Origin: an uncultured bacterium | GTDB lineage: Bacteria; Cyanobacteriota; Vampirovibrionia; Gastranaerophilales; Gastranaerophilaceae | Assembly: GCA_949283255.1 (NCBI GenBank) | Contig: CASDRS010000010.1 | Coordinates: 1 to 64,000, forward strand | DNA: 64,000 bases | Direction of reading: 5' to 3' | Shown: piece after piece, positions 7,374 through 15,834 of the stretch | Numbering within the stretch: position 1 is the first letter of the stretch | Layout of the letters: every line of letters begins with the position of its first letter | Notes under the pieces: model-generated | Database searches by the model: none | What the model was told of the DNA's origin: nothing | What the model saw: only the letters and a program-made list of their open reading frames with translations | Translations under genes and position numbers: made by a program

Positions 7374-8981
7374 TTAATCTTTGTCTAATTTGGAAATTAA
7401 TTCATCACAAGCCCAAACTTCATAACGAGTCTGAGCAAGCATCAACGTTTCGGCAATAAGTAATGCCGTAGGCACAAGAGCAGCTATAATACTTAGCATA
7501 ACACCTCTAAAATCACCGCCTGTTTCACTCATAAAGTATGATACGTTCATCATAAATTCAATAAAAATAATTACACAGGCAATACTCATAAATAATCTCT
7601 TATCAGATTCAAGCTTTCTTGTACCCTCAAGCCCGTATATAGAAACACCGTGCTGACGATAATCAGTAAACCCGTCCTGTTTTATAACCTGTGAACCTTG
7701 AATTTTCTTCCCAGTTAAAAACGCACTTACAAAAGAGAAAAACGCAAATATAATCAAGAAAGTTGCAAGCCCTAAAAACACAGGACTAAATCTTAAACCT
7801 GAAATTCTAACCCATCCAGCAGCTTCAGGGAAACACATTGCAAGAGTGTTTGAAACACCATACGCAAGCAAAGGTGCCGTTAATATACCGATTACAATTT
7901 CACCGAAAGATTTCAATTGCAACATAAACATCTTGTCTTTTATATTATTAATCTTAGTATGACTCAAAGAATTTACAAATCTGTCAATCCAAACTCTATA
8001 AGACTTTAATACAGTCTCAAAATCCTCTCTAAACTCATACTTATTTAAAACTGCATTATATTCCATACTATTGCTTTTAAAATACCCGCATCCAATTGCC
8101 AAAGCTGTCATTATGCCGACAAAGAAGAAAGTTAAAAATATAGAAAAAGCAACAAAATTACTCAATGACATAAAATATATCTGGTTAACTGTATAAATTC
8201 CGATAATAAAAATCGCAGCCCCCCATAACATAAAGTTCTTAGCAAGAACCGCCGACTGAGAAAGTTTCATTGATTTACTCTGCAAATACAAATAAACGCC
8301 CTGTTTTAGCATTAAAGCAATAGAGAAGACGATAAATGAATAAGCAATCCATGCCTGCACATTTGTTGCAAGATAAACTTGTCTGGAAGCTTCCTGAGTA
8401 GACAAACCCATCAAATAATTTGCAACTGCAAACGAACTCAAAATAGAACTGATATAAAGTGCAATATGCAAGAAGATACTTGTTCTGGTATTTGCCATAA
8501 TTTTTGATTTTAATTCTGATATAGGATAAGCAATCTGCTTTATAATAGCAATCCTAGCTTTTTCCAGAGGCGCTCTAGATTTTTCAAGCTTCACTTTCGA
8601 AATTACACTCGGATCATCCCCATACAAATCTTTCAGCTGAGTATCGGAAAGATTAACAATATCAACGGAGTTCATATCAATCACCCCGACAGAATCAACG
8701 TGAACCTCAACAAATTCCGTGCTGTTGTTAAATGTAATCTTGCAAACTCTATCAACCTTAATACGACCGAGCACCTGTCCTTTAAAAAGAACATTCGGAT
8801 TTTTAAAATTATTTGAAACAAAGCATTCCCCTGTTTCACGATTAACCTGAACAGTTATTATTACGTCATACCCTATCTGCAAAACGCAATCACATTTAGG
8901 GTTGTTTCCGATATTAATCAAATTTTTGTTTTTAAATTGTTTTTCTCCGGAAGAAGATTTAATAGTAATAGTAGCTGCCAT
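7374..8981 (-). CDS. Polytopic membrane protein with FHA-like N-terminal domain
   Basis: 535 residues. Residues 1-100 resemble a forkhead-associated domain (INIGNNPKCDCVLQIG, then beta-rich segments), which in other proteins binds phosphothreonine peptides. About eight hydrophobic membrane segments follow between residues 165 and 525, arranged roughly in pairs. AAGGA lies eight bases before the ATG. It is the middle gene of a module: VWA protein, this gene, TonB-like protein. I do not recognise the membrane domain; regulatory or scaffold function is inferred only from the FHA-like head. Confidence 0.55.
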   Translation of the reverse strand: MAATITIKSSSGEKQFKNKNLINIGNNPKCDCVLQIGYDVIITVQVNRETGECFVSNNFKNPNVLFKGQVLGRIKVDRVCKITFNNSTEFVEVHVDSVGVIDMNSVDIVNLSDTQLKDLYGDDPSVISKVKLEKSRAPLEKARIAIIKQIAYPISELKSKIMANTRTSIFLHIALYISSILSSFAVANYLMGLSTQEASRQVYLATNVQAWIAYSFIVFSIALMLKQGVYLYLQSKSMKLSQSAVLAKNFMLWGAAIFIIGIYTVNQIYFMSLSNFVAFSIFLTFFFVGIMTALAIGCGYFKSNSMEYNAVLNKYEFREDFETVLKSYRVWIDRFVNSLSHTKINNIKDKMFMLQLKSFGEIVIGILTAPLLAYGVSNTLAMCFPEAAGWVRISGLRFSPVFLGLATFLIIFAFFSFVSAFLTGKKIQGSQVIKQDGFTDYRQHGVSIYGLEGTRKLESDKRLFMSIACVIIFIEFMMNVSYFMSETGGDFRGVMLSIIAALVPTALLIAETLMLAQTRYEVWACDELISKLDKD

Positions 8982-8992
8982 ATAATATATCC

Positions 8993-9661
8993 TTATCTTT
9001 CAAGCGCATGTATAAATTGTCTTATTGCCTTATCACAATTTTGTTTAGGTGAAACAATAAGTTTAGATTCACCCAAAACAGGAGTCAAAGCCTCCTTTAC
9101 AACATCCAATTTTTCAGGATGAGCATATAAAAACATCATAGCCAAATCAGGAGCCTTGGCCTTAGCTCTTCGAACTTCTGCAGGGAAAGTATTCCAATTC
9201 AACTGTTTTTCACTCACCCCTTCATTTTCAAGATCACCAATAACAACAACTGCAGGCATATAACCCAATTTTTTCATTTCAAGAGAATAATTGAGCGCCT
9301 TCCTAAGCCCGACACCATAAGCCGTGCCATAATCTTTTTCATCATATGCCGTAAAAGCTTCCATAACTTTGTTTATATTAGAGCCGTTGAAAGGGGCACC
9401 CTCATAAATCAAATATGCATCTTCCGATACACGAATAATTTTTATTTTATCTTCAGGATCAAGAAGATTACAAATTTGCCTTAAAAGCTTTTTCTGTTCA
9501 GGTAAGTCCTTCTGATTAGAAGCTGAAGAGTCAACAACGAACATAACCGCCGCAGGCTTAAAATTATCAACTTTTATTTTTGTCAGTCCTGACCACACAA
9601 GCTTCAAAATCACAGAAGCCATAAGAACAACTATTCCAAGTATTATCAGTCTTTTGTTCAT
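8993..9661 (-). CDS. Membrane-anchored von Willebrand factor A domain protein
   Basis: 222 residues from the ATG chosen here. One N-terminal membrane segment (about 4-24), then a VWA domain with the metal-ion site DSSAS near residue 45 and a second acidic site GDLENEG near 145. VWA domains bind ligands through a divalent metal and often act in membrane-complex assembly. An in-frame TTG 22 codons upstream overlaps the -10 box TATAAT at 9717-9722, so translation most likely starts at 9661. First gene of the VWA/FHA-like/TonB-like module, 11 bases before the next start. Confidence 0.7.
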   Translation of the reverse strand: MNKRLIILGIVVLMASVILKLVWSGLTKIKVDNFKPAAVMFVVDSSASNQKDLPEQKKLLRQICNLLDPEDKIKIIRVSEDAYLIYEGAPFNGSNINKVMEAFTAYDEKDYGTAYGVGLRKALNYSLEMKKLGYMPAVVVIGDLENEGVSEKQLNWNTFPAEVRRAKAKAPDLAMMFLYAHPEKLDVVKEALTPVLGESKLIVSPKQNCDKAIRQFIHALER

Positions 9662-9711
9662 AAACCAACTCTTTTCCTGAATGATATCATAATTTACAAA
9701 CTTTCGCAATA

Positions 9712-9741
9712 TTGCTATTATAGCCAAGATTATGTTATAAT
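9712..9741 (+). promoter_or_regulatory. plsY promoter overlapping a divergent promoter
   Basis: Plus strand: TTGCTA (9712-9717), 18 bp, TATAAT (9736-9741) preceded by TGT, an extended -10. The minus strand carries its own TATAAT at 9717-9722 for the VWA gene. The two core promoters overlap, so the polymerases may compete. Confidence 0.55.
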
Positions 9742-9776
9742 ACCATACGTTATTAAAATTAGATTAGGGAGACTTT

Positions 9777-10379
9777 ATGGAAATATTAGAAACAATACTT
9801 ACTGTGCTGATAGCGTATCTTATCGGTTCAATTCCAACCGGCTATATTATCGTAAAAACAGCTACAGGCCAAGATATAAGAACAATAGGTTCAGGTTCAA
9901 CAGGCGCAACCAACGTAAAAAGAGTTATGGGCAAGAAATGGTTTTTCATAACACTTCTTTTGGATGCATTTAAAGGTGCATTACCTGTTATTTTGGCCAA
10001 AATATTTGCTACAACATTTACGACTATAGGATTGCTGCCTGTACTGGCTGCCATTGCGGTAATTTTAGGTCATTCAAAATCAATATTTTTGAAATTTACC
10101 GGCGGAAAATCAGTTGCCTCAGGAGTTGGAACAATACTTGCTCTAAATTGGCAGGTAGGACTAATTATTGCCTTAATTTGGTCTATTATCACTTACGTAT
10201 CAAAATATGTCTCACTCGGTTCAATTATTGCACTGGCAATATCTCCATTCTTAATGTATTTTATTGACGGGCACTATGCATACGTAGGATATTGCGCACT
10301 GGGAGCAATTTATATTATTTGGCTTCACCGCTCCAACATCAAAAGACTTATTAAAGGCGAAGAAAATAAAGTTAGATAA
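9777..10379 (+). CDS. plsY: Acyl-phosphate glycerol-3-phosphate acyltransferase PlsY
   Basis: 200-residue integral membrane enzyme that transfers an acyl group from acyl-phosphate to glycerol-3-phosphate, the first step of phospholipid synthesis. Seen: YLIGSIPTGYII near the N-terminus, the loop IRTIGSGSTGATNVKR, the segment LLLDAFKGALPV, and GHSKSIFLKFTGGKSVASGVG, all conserved in PlsY, with five or so membrane segments. Normal length. AGGGAG lies six bases before the ATG. Partner PlsX is not in the window. Confidence 0.95.
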   Translation: MEILETILTVLIAYLIGSIPTGYIIVKTATGQDIRTIGSGSTGATNVKRVMGKKWFFITLLLDAFKGALPVILAKIFATTFTTIGLLPVLAAIAVILGHSKSIFLKFTGGKSVASGVGTILALNWQVGLIIALIWSIITYVSKYVSLGSIIALAISPFLMYFIDGHYAYVGYCALGAIYIIWLHRSNIKRLIKGEENKVR

Positions 10380-10480
10380 GAATACAAGAACAAGCGGAAA
10401 CTATTGTCTGAACAATACATTAGAGCAAAGCAAATTGTTAAAAAATAATAAATTTTACTTCAATATTGTTTTTGTTGTTC

Positions 10481-10486
10481 TATAAT
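10481..10486 (+). promoter_or_regulatory. -10 box of the grpE promoter
   Basis: Perfect TATAAT. The expected start of transcription is near 10493, downstream of an in-frame ATG at 10495 or just before it, which supports the ATG at 10516 as the grpE start. No convincing -35 box is seen, and no CIRCE (HrcA) element is visible. Confidence 0.5.
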
Positions 10487-10515
10487 TGAACTATATGATT
10501 AAAAGAGGTAGAGAT

Positions 10516-11100
10516 ATGAAAAATAAACATGGACATAACCCGTTTAAAAACGCAGAAATAACAGAAGACGCAACAGAAAAAGAAACTGAAACTTCTGAAA
10601 ACACAAAAGAAGATGATGTTAAAGAAACGGCTTCTGATAGCGAAAAGAATGATTTTGACAAATTAAAAGAAGATTTTGACAATTTGAATAACCAGTATTT
10701 AAGACTAGCCGCAGATTTTGACAATTACAGAAAAAGACAAGAAACAGAAAGAGAAAATTTGTTAAAATTCGGGACCGAAAATGCATTGAAAAAGATGATA
10801 GAAGTTCTTGATAATTTTGAACGAGGTAAAAAATCTCTTGAAGGCATCGAAGATTGTCAAAAAGTAAAAGACAGCTTTGATATGATACACAAACAAGTAA
10901 TTGATGCACTGTCTAAGCTTGGATTGGAAGAAATAAAAGCCGAAGGCGAAGAGTTCGATCCTAATTTCCACGACGCAATAATGAGAACCCCAACAACAGA
11001 ATACCCTGAAAATACAGTAATAAAAGAATTACAAAAGGGTTATAAGATGGGCGACAAAGTATTGAGACCAACACTGGTAAATGTCGCAACAGAAGGTTAA
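10516..11100 (+). CDS. grpE: Nucleotide exchange factor GrpE
   Basis: 194 residues. GrpE drives ADP release from DnaK. Seen: acidic, disordered N-terminus (to about 45), the long coiled coil containing NQYLRLAADFDNYRKRQETE, and the C-terminal beta domain with FDPNFHDAIM and GYKMGDKVLRPTLVNVA. The chosen ATG has AGAGG seven bases upstream; earlier in-frame starts lie at or before the predicted transcript start. dnaJ follows after 74 bases with its own promoter; dnaK is not in the window. Confidence 0.95.
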   Translation: MKNKHGHNPFKNAEITEDATEKETETSENTKEDDVKETASDSEKNDFDKLKEDFDNLNNQYLRLAADFDNYRKRQETERENLLKFGTENALKKMIEVLDNFERGKKSLEGIEDCQKVKDSFDMIHKQVIDALSKLGLEEIKAEGEEFDPNFHDAIMRTPTTEYPENTVIKELQKGYKMGDKVLRPTLVNVATEG

Positions 11101-11102
11101 GA

Positions 11103-11133
11103 TTGGACACGAGTACAAAATTAAAGTTATAAT
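11103..11133 (+). promoter_or_regulatory. Candidate dnaJ promoter
   Basis: TTGGAC (11103-11108), 19 bp, perfect TATAAT (11128-11133), lying between the grpE stop and the dnaJ start. The spacing is a little long. Confidence 0.4.
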
Positions 11134-11174
11134 GAAATAGGAAGAATAAGAAGATATCAGAAGAATAGGGAACA

Positions 11175-12305
11175 ATGGCAGATTATTATGAAATATTAGG
11201 TGTCTCAAAAGATGCCTCTAAGGATGAGATAAAATCCGCTTTTAGACAGAAAGCGAGGAAGCTGCACCCTGATGTAAACAAAGCCCCGGATGCAGAAGAA
11301 AGATTTAAAGAATTAGGAAAAGCGTATGAAACGCTAATGGATGATAATAAACGTGCAACATACGACCGTTATGGAGAAGATGGTCTAAAGAATGCAGGAT
11401 TTAATACAAACGGACCGTTTGAAGGCGGATTTGGGGATTTAAATGATATCTTCAATACCTTCTTTGGAGGTTTTGGCGGAGGCTTCGGCTTTGGAGGAGG
11501 CAGACCGGATCCTAATGCACCACAAGCAGGAGATGATTTGCGATATGACGTAGAAATCACTTTTGAAGAAGCAGTTTTTGGAACAACAAAAGAAATTACT
11601 TTTGACCACCTTGAGACATGTACCGAATGCGGAGGAACAGGAGCTGAAAAAGGTTCTAAGCCTATCACTTGCCCTACATGCCACGGAACAGGTCAAGTTC
11701 AGACAGTTGCAAGGACTCCTCTTGGAGCATTCACTCAAATTAGTCCTTGTCCAGATTGTCACGGAACTGGTGTAAAGATTTCAAAACCATGCAAAGCTTG
11801 TAAGGGTTATGGTAAAGTAGAAAAAGAAAAGAAAATAGAAATAAAAATTCCTGCAGGCGTTGACAGCCATTCTAAGATGAGAGTTTCAGGAGAAGGCGAC
11901 GCAGGCAAAAACGGAGGAAGAGCAGGCGACTTATTTGTAGTAATCCACGTCAAGCCGTCAGATTACTTTACAAGAGACGGCGCAGACGTATATACAAAAC
12001 TGCAAATCACACCAGAACAAGCCGTTCTTGGTGACGAAGTAATGATAAAAACTTTGGATGGCGAACAAAAAGTTCAAATACATGCCGGCATACAAAACGG
12101 AAATACAATAAGAATAAGAAATGCAGGTGTACCAATACTTTCAAGGCCATCGCAAAGAGGCGATCACATAATAGTTGTATCGGTAAAAATACCGACACAA
12201 TTAAGCGAACAAGAAAAAGATTTATACAGAAAGATTTACGAACTGAGAAGCGGTAAAAAACCGCAAGAATCGTTACTATCAAAAGTAAAGGGAGTATTTC
12301 AATAA
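11175..12305 (+). CDS. dnaJ: Chaperone DnaJ
   Basis: 376 residues, the full type I Hsp40 layout: J domain (1-70) with the HPD motif, a Gly/Phe-rich stretch (about 75-110), four CxxCxGxG zinc repeats ([32 protein letters not shown]; about 150-220), and the C-terminal substrate-binding and dimer domains. It delivers clients to DnaK and stimulates its ATPase. RBS AGGGAA before the ATG. The stop codon overlaps the ATG of the exported beta-propeller gene (TAATG). Confidence 0.97.
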   Translation: MADYYEILGVSKDASKDEIKSAFRQKARKLHPDVNKAPDAEERFKELGKAYETLMDDNKRATYDRYGEDGLKNAGFNTNGPFEGGFGDLNDIFNTFFGGFGGGFGFGGGRPDPNAPQAGDDLRYDVEITFEEAVFGTTKEITFDHLETCTECGGTGAEKGSKPITCPTCHGTGQVQTVARTPLGAFTQISPCPDCHGTGVKISKPCKACKGYGKVEKEKKIEIKIPAGVDSHSKMRVSGEGDAGKNGGRAGDLFVVIHVKPSDYFTRDGADVYTKLQITPEQAVLGDEVMIKTLDGEQKVQIHAGIQNGNTIRIRNAGVPILSRPSQRGDHIIVVSVKIPTQLSEQEKDLYRKIYELRSGKKPQESLLSKVKGVFQ

Positions 12306-13735
12306 TGCGCAAATTTTTAATCGGGATCGGAATATTAATGAGTCTGTCATTAGGGACTGCAATTGGCGCCCCGCTTCCCGATAACGTTCAGACATTTGTA
12401 AAATCAGCCTTTCCGGAAACGAACTTTCGTTTTGACGGAGTAGTTATATTGCCTGACAACACAGTATATTTACCGTTAATTCCATCAAAATTCAATGACG
12501 GAAACGAAGTAAAAATAAAATCTACCATTCCGGCAGGTCAAACTCTAAGCCAAAAGCCGGATGTAATAATACTTAGTAACGACTATGTACTTCTAAAAAT
12601 GCTAACAAACAACAAAGGTAAGAACACTATTGTTAATTTAACAATACCTCCTTTGGAATTAAGGACAGGACTATTTCCGCAAGATATGCTGGTACCAAAG
12701 AATTTTATAGTACCTGCAAACTTAAAGAATATAATAGGTAATCTGAATATTCAAACTACACACGATACAGGCTTGGTAATTCCTGTATCACAACCAAAAG
12801 CAGGAGCAGTTGTAAATACACTTGCAGACACTCCGCAATTACAAAACAAGACATTTTATATTACAACCAATTTAACCAAAAATATTCAAGTTGTAAGCCC
12901 TGAGAGAAAACTTGCAAGTTATGCTCTTTATCAGGAAAACACTCCTATAATGTTAAAAGGATATCAGGATTTTCTATTGGTAACGTCTTATGGCAAAAAA
13001 TCTGTTGATGTTATTTCCTTAGCAGATGAAAAAGTTATCAAAGAAATTTCGTTTAAAACTCAACCTGATGAAATCGTAATAGATGAAAAAAATAAACTTG
13101 CATACATCTCAAGCGGAGAAGATGCAAGTATGTATGTTGTCGACTTAAATACAATGACAATAAAAAAACAACTCCGTTTGAATGGTATGTGCGAAAAAGT
13201 GACATTAAGCGATGACGGTACAAAATTATTTTATAATGACAAACAAACAAGAGAAATTTGGGCAGTTGAACTTGACAATGATTACTTGCTAAAAGAGATC
13301 GGGAGATTTCCGAATGTCTCTAAAATAGCTTACATAAACGGGAAAGTATACATTACAAGCAGAACGAAGAACCGTCTTGCAATAGTAGATTACGAGACGA
13401 TGGGTCTTATGTCTGAGAATGAAATTTCAGAAAAGCCTGTAGATATGTTTGTATACAAAGATAATTTATTTATACTTGGGGCAGGCAACAAAACAATTGA
13501 TGTTATAGACACAACAATTGATACAAGAACTCAGACAATAGAATTGCCATCAAATATTTTCCCAACAAAAATTACACAAGTTGGCAATTCAAATATAGCC
13601 TTAATAACAGATGCAAAAGCAGGGTGTTATTCAATTCTTGATTTAGATAAAAAAGCAATTATAAAAACAAATCAGCTGGAAACCCCTGTAAGCTCAATAC
13701 TCATTACAAACAAAGTTAAGAAAATAGGAAAATGA
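12305..13735 (+). CDS. Exported beta-propeller protein (YncE/YVTN-like)
   Basis: 476 residues. N-terminal signal peptide (about 1-21, hydrophobic core ending GTAIGA). A domain of about 140 residues follows (FDGVVILPDNTVYLPLIPSK), then propeller-like repeats from about 190 to the end with YVTN-type blades (KSVDVISLADEKVIKEI, KLAYISSGEDASMYVVDL, NKTIDVIDTTIDTRTQTIEL). Such proteins are usually periplasmic binding or scaffold proteins. The start overlaps the dnaJ stop by one base, and the stop overlaps the next start by four (ATGA), so three genes look translationally coupled. Ligand unknown. Confidence 0.7.
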   Translation: MRKFLIGIGILMSLSLGTAIGAPLPDNVQTFVKSAFPETNFRFDGVVILPDNTVYLPLIPSKFNDGNEVKIKSTIPAGQTLSQKPDVIILSNDYVLLKMLTNNKGKNTIVNLTIPPLELRTGLFPQDMLVPKNFIVPANLKNIIGNLNIQTTHDTGLVIPVSQPKAGAVVNTLADTPQLQNKTFYITTNLTKNIQVVSPERKLASYALYQENTPIMLKGYQDFLLVTSYGKKSVDVISLADEKVIKEISFKTQPDEIVIDEKNKLAYISSGEDASMYVVDLNTMTIKKQLRLNGMCEKVTLSDDGTKLFYNDKQTREIWAVELDNDYLLKEIGRFPNVSKIAYINGKVYITSRTKNRLAIVDYETMGLMSENEISEKPVDMFVYKDNLFILGAGNKTIDVIDTTIDTRTQTIELPSNIFPTKITQVGNSNIALITDAKAGCYSILDLDKKAIIKTNQLETPVSSILITNKVKKIGK

Positions 13736-14301
13736 TACAAGAATTTGACTTAACAACGCAGGAAATTTTAAAAGGTCTGGAAAAAACACAAAGAGACTTT
13801 TGGAACATATCAAGACCAACCGCACTATTTTTGCACAGATTAATAAAAACAGAAGGATTTGTTTCAGGTTTAGAAGTAGGAACTTCAAACGGATATAGCG
13901 GAATATGGCTTGGGAAAGCTCTAAAATCGAATGGCGGACACTTAACAACAATTGAATTTTATGAAAAGAGATATTCAATAGCACAGAGCAATTTTGAAAA
14001 ATGCGGAGTTGCAGATGCAATAACAATTCGCCCAGGAGAAGCCCTTAAAGTTTTAGAATATCTGCCTGACGATTTTAAAATAGACTTTGCGTTTGTGGAT
14101 GCAAACAAGCGAGAATCCGTAGATTACTTCAGATTAATACATCCGCATTTGAAAGTCGGAGGAGTTTATACTTGCGATAACGTATTATCACACAAGGAAA
14201 AAGTTCAAACATATATAGATGCAATAAACAATCACCCTGATTATAGGCATACAGTTCTTGATCTGCCTGCAGGTTTATCTTTTGCAAGAAAGATTAAGTA
14301 A
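13732..14301 (+). CDS. SAM-dependent O-methyltransferase family 3-like
   Basis: 189 residues with a class I methyltransferase fold: motif I GLEVGTSNGYSGIWLG near residue 45, TTIEFYEKRYSIAQ as the acidic end of strand 2, and FAFVDANKRESVDYF near 115, where the DANK motif is the metal-site signature of catechol/caffeoyl-CoA O-methyltransferases. It transfers methyl from S-adenosylmethionine to a hydroxyl, probably metal-dependent. ATGA overlap with the propeller gene. Substrate unknown. Confidence 0.8.
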   Translation: MIQEFDLTTQEILKGLEKTQRDFWNISRPTALFLHRLIKTEGFVSGLEVGTSNGYSGIWLGKALKSNGGHLTTIEFYEKRYSIAQSNFEKCGVADAITIRPGEALKVLEYLPDDFKIDFAFVDANKRESVDYFRLIHPHLKVGGVYTCDNVLSHKEKVQTYIDAINNHPDYRHTVLDLPAGLSFARKIK

Positions 14302-14312
14302 ATTCGATTTTA

Positions 14313-14347
14313 TTGCCACACAGCATTATTTATGATATTCTAAATCT
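14313..14347 (+). promoter_or_regulatory. Promoter placing the transcript start on the acyltransferase ATG
   Basis: TTGCCA (14313-14318), exactly 17 bp, TATTCT (14336-14341), then six bases to the ATG at 14348. No Shine-Dalgarno sequence. Same geometry as upstream of the GH38 gene and polA. Confidence 0.5.
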
Positions 14348-15031
14348 ATGGTCAGATTAATAAACAACAAGAATGTAATAATATTAAAAAAAGCAATAAG
14401 CGGCTATATGCAGCTGCAAAAATATTATACACATATTGTAGAAATCAATAACAAACATTTGGAACCTTGCATATACGCAATGTGGCATGCAGATCAATTT
14501 TGCATATACGGAGTTCCGAATAAAAATAAAGTAAGCATCCTAATAAGCAACTCCTTTGACGGTGACTTGGTAGCATACGCCGTAGAAGGCTTGGGCTTCA
14601 AGACAGTAAGAGGTTCAGCAGGGAAAAGAGGTGCCATCGAAAGCAGTCTCAAGATGGTAGAATTGCTTGAAGCAGGTGAAAGTGTAGCCTTAATGGTAGA
14701 CGGACCGCAAGGGCCTTTACACTCAGTCAAAAACGGAGCTGTCAGACTGGCTAAAATGTCAGGTGCACCAATAGTTCCGATGGGTTGGTACTGCCCGCAG
14801 TGGAATTTCATAAATTTACCATCATGGGATAAAATGACCGCACCAATAGGTGATACAAAAATTGTAAATTTATATGGGGAACCAATATACGTACCGAAAG
14901 ATTTGCCGCAAGACAAGGAAGTTGAAATCAGACGACAACTAAAAGATGCATTGGATGATATCCACAAAAGACTTCCGGAAGTATACAAGGAGGCGAAGAA
15001 AAATAAATTATGGAACAACCTGAAAAAATAA
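14348..15031 (+). CDS. DUF374-type lysophospholipid/lipid A acyltransferase-like protein
   Basis: 227 residues. Motifs of the DUF374/LPLAT group: MWHADQ near 43, SNSFDGDLVAYAVEGLGF, TVRGSAGKRGA, and MVDGPQGPLHSVKNGAVRLA with SGAPIVP. Members are membrane-associated acyltransferases, some of them acting on lipid A or its precursors; the exact acceptor cannot be told. The ATG lacks a Shine-Dalgarno sequence and follows a -10-like box by six bases. The 3' end overlaps the nitrilase-family gene by 22 bases, so the unit continues through dacB. Confidence 0.75.
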   Translation: MVRLINNKNVIILKKAISGYMQLQKYYTHIVEINNKHLEPCIYAMWHADQFCIYGVPNKNKVSILISNSFDGDLVAYAVEGLGFKTVRGSAGKRGAIESSLKMVELLEAGESVALMVDGPQGPLHSVKNGAVRLAKMSGAPIVPMGWYCPQWNFINLPSWDKMTAPIGDTKIVNLYGEPIYVPKDLPQDKEVEIRRQLKDALDDIHKRLPEVYKEAKKNKLWNNLKK

Positions 15032-15834
15032 AAGTTTCCGCACTTCAGATGTGCTCAGAGATAGGAAACAAAGTTGCTAATTTTAAAAAGGTTGAGAGGA
15101 TAGTATCGAACGAACTTACAAAAGATACTGATTTTTTAATATTACCTGAAGTATGGACTGTCGGGTGGTCTTGTGAGGATTTTGTAGCAAGCGCGGAAAG
15201 TCTTGAGAGAAGTGAAACAGTTAAATTTTTGTCTGAAATTGCAAAAGATTATGATACAAATATCCTTGGCGGCAGCTTCATTGTAAAAGGAGATTCACAA
15301 AAATATTACAACACTTGTCCTGTAATAAACCGCAAAGGAGAACTTGTCACAACATATTCCAAAATGCACCTGTATTCATATTGTGGCTGCAGTGAAGGGA
15401 CATATATTACAAGCGGGAATAACCCGGTTATGGTCACACTTGATGGGGTAAAAATAGGACTTACAATATGCTACGACATAAGATTTCCTGAAATATACAG
15501 AGCCTATAGACATGCCGGAGCTGATATGCTTGTTAATATGGCAGCTTGGGGACTCAAAAAACCGATACCTTGGGAAGCTTTAACCAGAGCTAGAGCAATA
15601 GAAAATCAAGCCTATATGGTAGCCGTGACACAATCAGGTGTAATAAAAGGTGACGATTGGAATATCGGACATTCCAGAATATTGGATTACGTAGGCGAGA
15701 CAATCGGCGAAATAAAAGATCAAAAAGAGGGCTTGATGAGCTCCGAAATAAAATTTAATGAAATGTATGAATACCGAAATTGTTGTACTATACTAAAGGA
15801 CATTAAGGGAAATTATGAGGTTAAATCTGTATGA
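15010..15834 (+). CDS. Nitrilase-superfamily carbon-nitrogen hydrolase
   Basis: 274 residues, single nitrilase domain with the Glu-Lys-Cys triad: Glu47 in LPEVW, Lys118 in YSKMHLY and Cys154 in LTICYDIRFPE. It hydrolyses an amide or nitrile-type C-N bond; the general pattern is like omega-amidase/Nit2 enzymes that deaminate 2-oxoglutaramate, but substrate assignment from sequence alone is weak. No signal peptide. Starts inside the end of the acyltransferase gene and overlaps the dacB start by four bases (ATGA). Confidence 0.85.
   Translation: MEQPEKIKVSALQMCSEIGNKVANFKKVERIVSNELTKDTDFLILPEVWTVGWSCEDFVASAESLERSETVKFLSEIAKDYDTNILGGSFIVKGDSQKYYNTCPVINRKGELVTTYSKMHLYSYCGCSEGTYITSGNNPVMVTLDGVKIGLTICYDIRFPEIYRAYRHAGADMLVNMAAWGLKKPIPWEALTRARAIENQAYMVAVTQSGVIKGDDWNIGHSRILDYVGETIGEIKDQKEGLMSSEIKFNEMYEYRNCCTILKDIKGNYEVKSV

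Noticed and set aside
9662-9727. Upstream TTG start for the VWA gene
   Set aside because: It would put the start codon inside or before the TATAAT promoter box at 9717-9722; the ATG at 9661 is preferred.
10395-10515. CIRCE (HrcA) element before grpE
   Set aside because: No TTAGCACTC/GAGTGCTAA-type inverted repeat is visible in this gap.
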